7,440 nt of DNA from an uncultured Lachnospiraceae bacterium (lineage in GTDB: Bacteria; Bacillota; Clostridia; Lachnospirales; Lachnospiraceae), in NCBI GenBank assembly GCA_902803015.1, contig CADCOL010000282.1, positions 1 to 7,440 on the forward strand, in the 5' to 3' direction. The notes beneath the pieces are model-generated. The model saw only the letters and a program-made list of their open reading frames with translations, was not told the DNA's origin and made no database searches. Numbering within the stretch: the stretch's first letter is position 1; each line of letters begins with the position of its first letter. A program made the translations under genes and the position numbers. This document shows, piece by piece, positions 6,284 through 7,440 of the stretch.

Positions 6284-7440
6284 ATGAGCATAAATACAAC
6301 GGAAGAAAACGGAAAACTGATTATTTTTCTGCAGGGCCGAATTGATACGCAGAATGCGCCGCAGGTGGAGAAGGAACTAAAGGAAATTCTGAACGCAAAT
6401 GAGGGCAGGAATTTTGAACTCGATGCCGAAGAACTGGAATACATCTCCAGTGCGGGATTACGTATTCTGATGAAGCTTCGTCAGATGAAGAAGGATTCCT
6501 ATCCCATCCGAAACGTTTCTTCCGGTGTTTACGATATCCTTGAAATGACGGGATTTATTGAACTTTTCGATGTTCAGAAAGCACTTCGTAAAATCAGTAT
6601 CGAAGGACTGGAAGAGATTGGAAGAGGTGCTACCGCAAAGGTTTACCGACTGGACCGTGAAACCGTGCTTAAGGTATATCGACCGGATACCGATCTGAAT
6701 ATTATTCATAACGAAAACGAGCGAACGAAGAATGCATTCGTAAACGGCATTCCGACTGCGATTGCCTTTGATATCGTAAAAGTCGGTGACTGCTACGGAA
6801 ATGTTTATGAGCTTCTGGATGCAGAAGATTTTCTGACGGTTCTTTTAAGAGACAAAGAACATCTTGAGGAGCATATTCGTCGTTTTGCCAACGATATGCG
6901 CTCAATGCATCAGATAGAAGTCAATCCGTTTAAATTCCCGCCGACCAAGACCGGCTCCATACAGGCGCTTTCTTTTCTCGAGGGCATTTGCACGAAAGAA
7001 GAACGCCGGAAACTGAAAAGCCTTTATGAGAATATTCCTTCCAGAAATACATTTATTCACGGGGACTGCCATCCCGGCAACGTGATGGTTCAAAACGGGG
7101 ATCTTGTATTTATCGATTTAATGTCATGCGGCTGCGGCCATCCGATTTTTGACTTTGCTTCCATGTGCTCGGTTTATCATATTCCGCGCAGCGAAGAGGA
7201 ATTGAAGAACAGTCCGCTGACCTGCGATTTTACGAAAGAAGAGAGAGATTTAATCTGGAACACCTATCTGAAGGCGTATCTGGAGACCGGGGATGAAGAT
7301 TTTATCCGTAAGGTGGAACGCCAGATTGTAGCCGTTGCATCGGCAAGGATGCTTTTTGCAGCGGTCTTCATTCCGGGACTGATTCCGCCCGAACGGGTCG
7401 AACAGTTGAAAAAGAATGCGATTTCCTATGTAGATGAAGG
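6284..7440 (+). CDS. STAS domain fused to APH/choline kinase-like phosphotransferase (3' truncated by window)
   Basis: The frame is open from ATG 6284 to the window end (385 codons, no stop). Residues 1-100 form a STAS domain of the anti-sigma-factor-antagonist type: GRIDTQNA (18-25) and YISSAGLRIL (53-62), where S55/S56 occupy the place of the serine phosphorylated in SpoIIAA-like proteins. From about 106 a protein-kinase-like fold of the aminoglycoside/choline phosphotransferase group follows: glycine-rich loop IGRGATAKVYR (112-122), candidate ATP-binding lysine K130 in VLKVYR, catalytic loop HGDCHPGN (259-266) with D261 and N266, and metal-binding D278 in VFIDL. It resembles, from memory, the TIGR02172 group of APH-related proteins from gut and rumen bacteria. 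The gene follows araA by 21 nt in the same frame with no promoter between, and only a poor purine stretch (GAAAGATAAA) before the ATG, so translation may depend on araA. It could phosphorylate a small molecule or a protein; drug resistance should not be assumed. Confidence 0.88.
   Translation, partial: MSINTTEENGKLIIFLQGRIDTQNAPQVEKELKEILNANEGRNFELDAEELEYISSAGLRILMKLRQMKKDSYPIRNVSSGVYDILEMTGFIELFDVQKALRKISIEGLEEIGRGATAKVYRLDRETVLKVYRPDTDLNIIHNENERTKNAFVNGIPTAIAFDIVKVGDCYGNVYELLDAEDFLTVLLRDKEHLEEHIRRFANDMRSMHQIEVNPFKFPPTKTGSIQALSFLEGICTKEERRKLKSLYENIPSRNTFIHGDCHPGNVMVQNGDLVFIDLMSCGCGHPIFDFASMCSVYHIPRSEEELKNSPLTCDFTKEERDLIWNTYLKAYLETGDEDFIRKVERQIVAVASARMLFAAVFIPGLIPPERVEQLKKNAISYVDE

Noticed and set aside
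6124..6444. Minus-strand open frame (106 aa) spanning the araA end and the STAS domain start
   Set aside because: Ser/Phe-rich shadow of two well-supported plus-strand genes; no RBS or promoter.
6284..7440. Aminoglycoside resistance gene
   Set aside because: The kinase core has APH-like motifs, but the N-terminal STAS domain, genomic context and divergence argue against a drug-modifying role.

Overview
This window looks like a chromosomal stretch from an anaerobic Firmicute, most likely a Lachnospiraceae-type gut or rumen bacterium (Roseburia/Butyrivibrio-like). That placement is an inference from purine-rich Shine-Dalgarno sites, moderate GC, a Firmicute-type L-arabinose isomerase and the style of the kinase-like protein at the right edge. 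No 16S or other marker gene is present to confirm it. There is no tRNA, rRNA, CRISPR array, insertion sequence or prophage signature.

Layout. Positions 1-573 (+) hold the 3' end of an unrecognised gene, probably a surface or secreted protein. A strong 9-bp GC-rich hairpin at 581-601 is a shared terminator for this gene and for the convergent operon on the minus strand. That operon (3955 down to 630) has two translationally coupled genes with a 4-base ATGA overlap. The first is a 513-aa FAD-dependent oxidoreductase of the phytoene desaturase/retinol saturase (CrtI-like) type. The second is a 595-aa protein joining an FNR-type flavin reductase, a plant-type 2Fe-2S ferredoxin domain and a four-helix membrane domain. 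Together they look like an electron-supply chain, NAD(P)H to flavin to 2Fe-2S to CrtI-like flavoprotein, anchored at the membrane. The substrate is not evident.

The 201-bp gap at 3956-4156 is a divergent control region. It holds a minus-strand promoter candidate overlapping a 15-bp pseudo-palindrome, and a plus-strand promoter with a perfect extended -10. Downstream on the plus strand is a tightly packed set with gaps of 24 and 21 nt: an unrecognised six-helix membrane protein, L-arabinose isomerase (araA), and a STAS domain fused to an APH/choline-kinase-like phosphotransferase that runs off the right edge. No other arabinose gene (araB, araD, transporter or araR) is in the window, so araA sits in unusual company.

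Most noteworthy: (1) the reductase-ferredoxin-membrane fusion carries a well-placed internal Shine-Dalgarno and ATG exactly at the junction to the membrane domain, suggesting a recent gene fusion or a second, independently made product; (2) the STAS-kinase fusion next to araA; (3) an in-phase 15-nt tandem repeat spanning the araA stop codon, in front of a kinase gene that lacks a convincing ribosome binding site.
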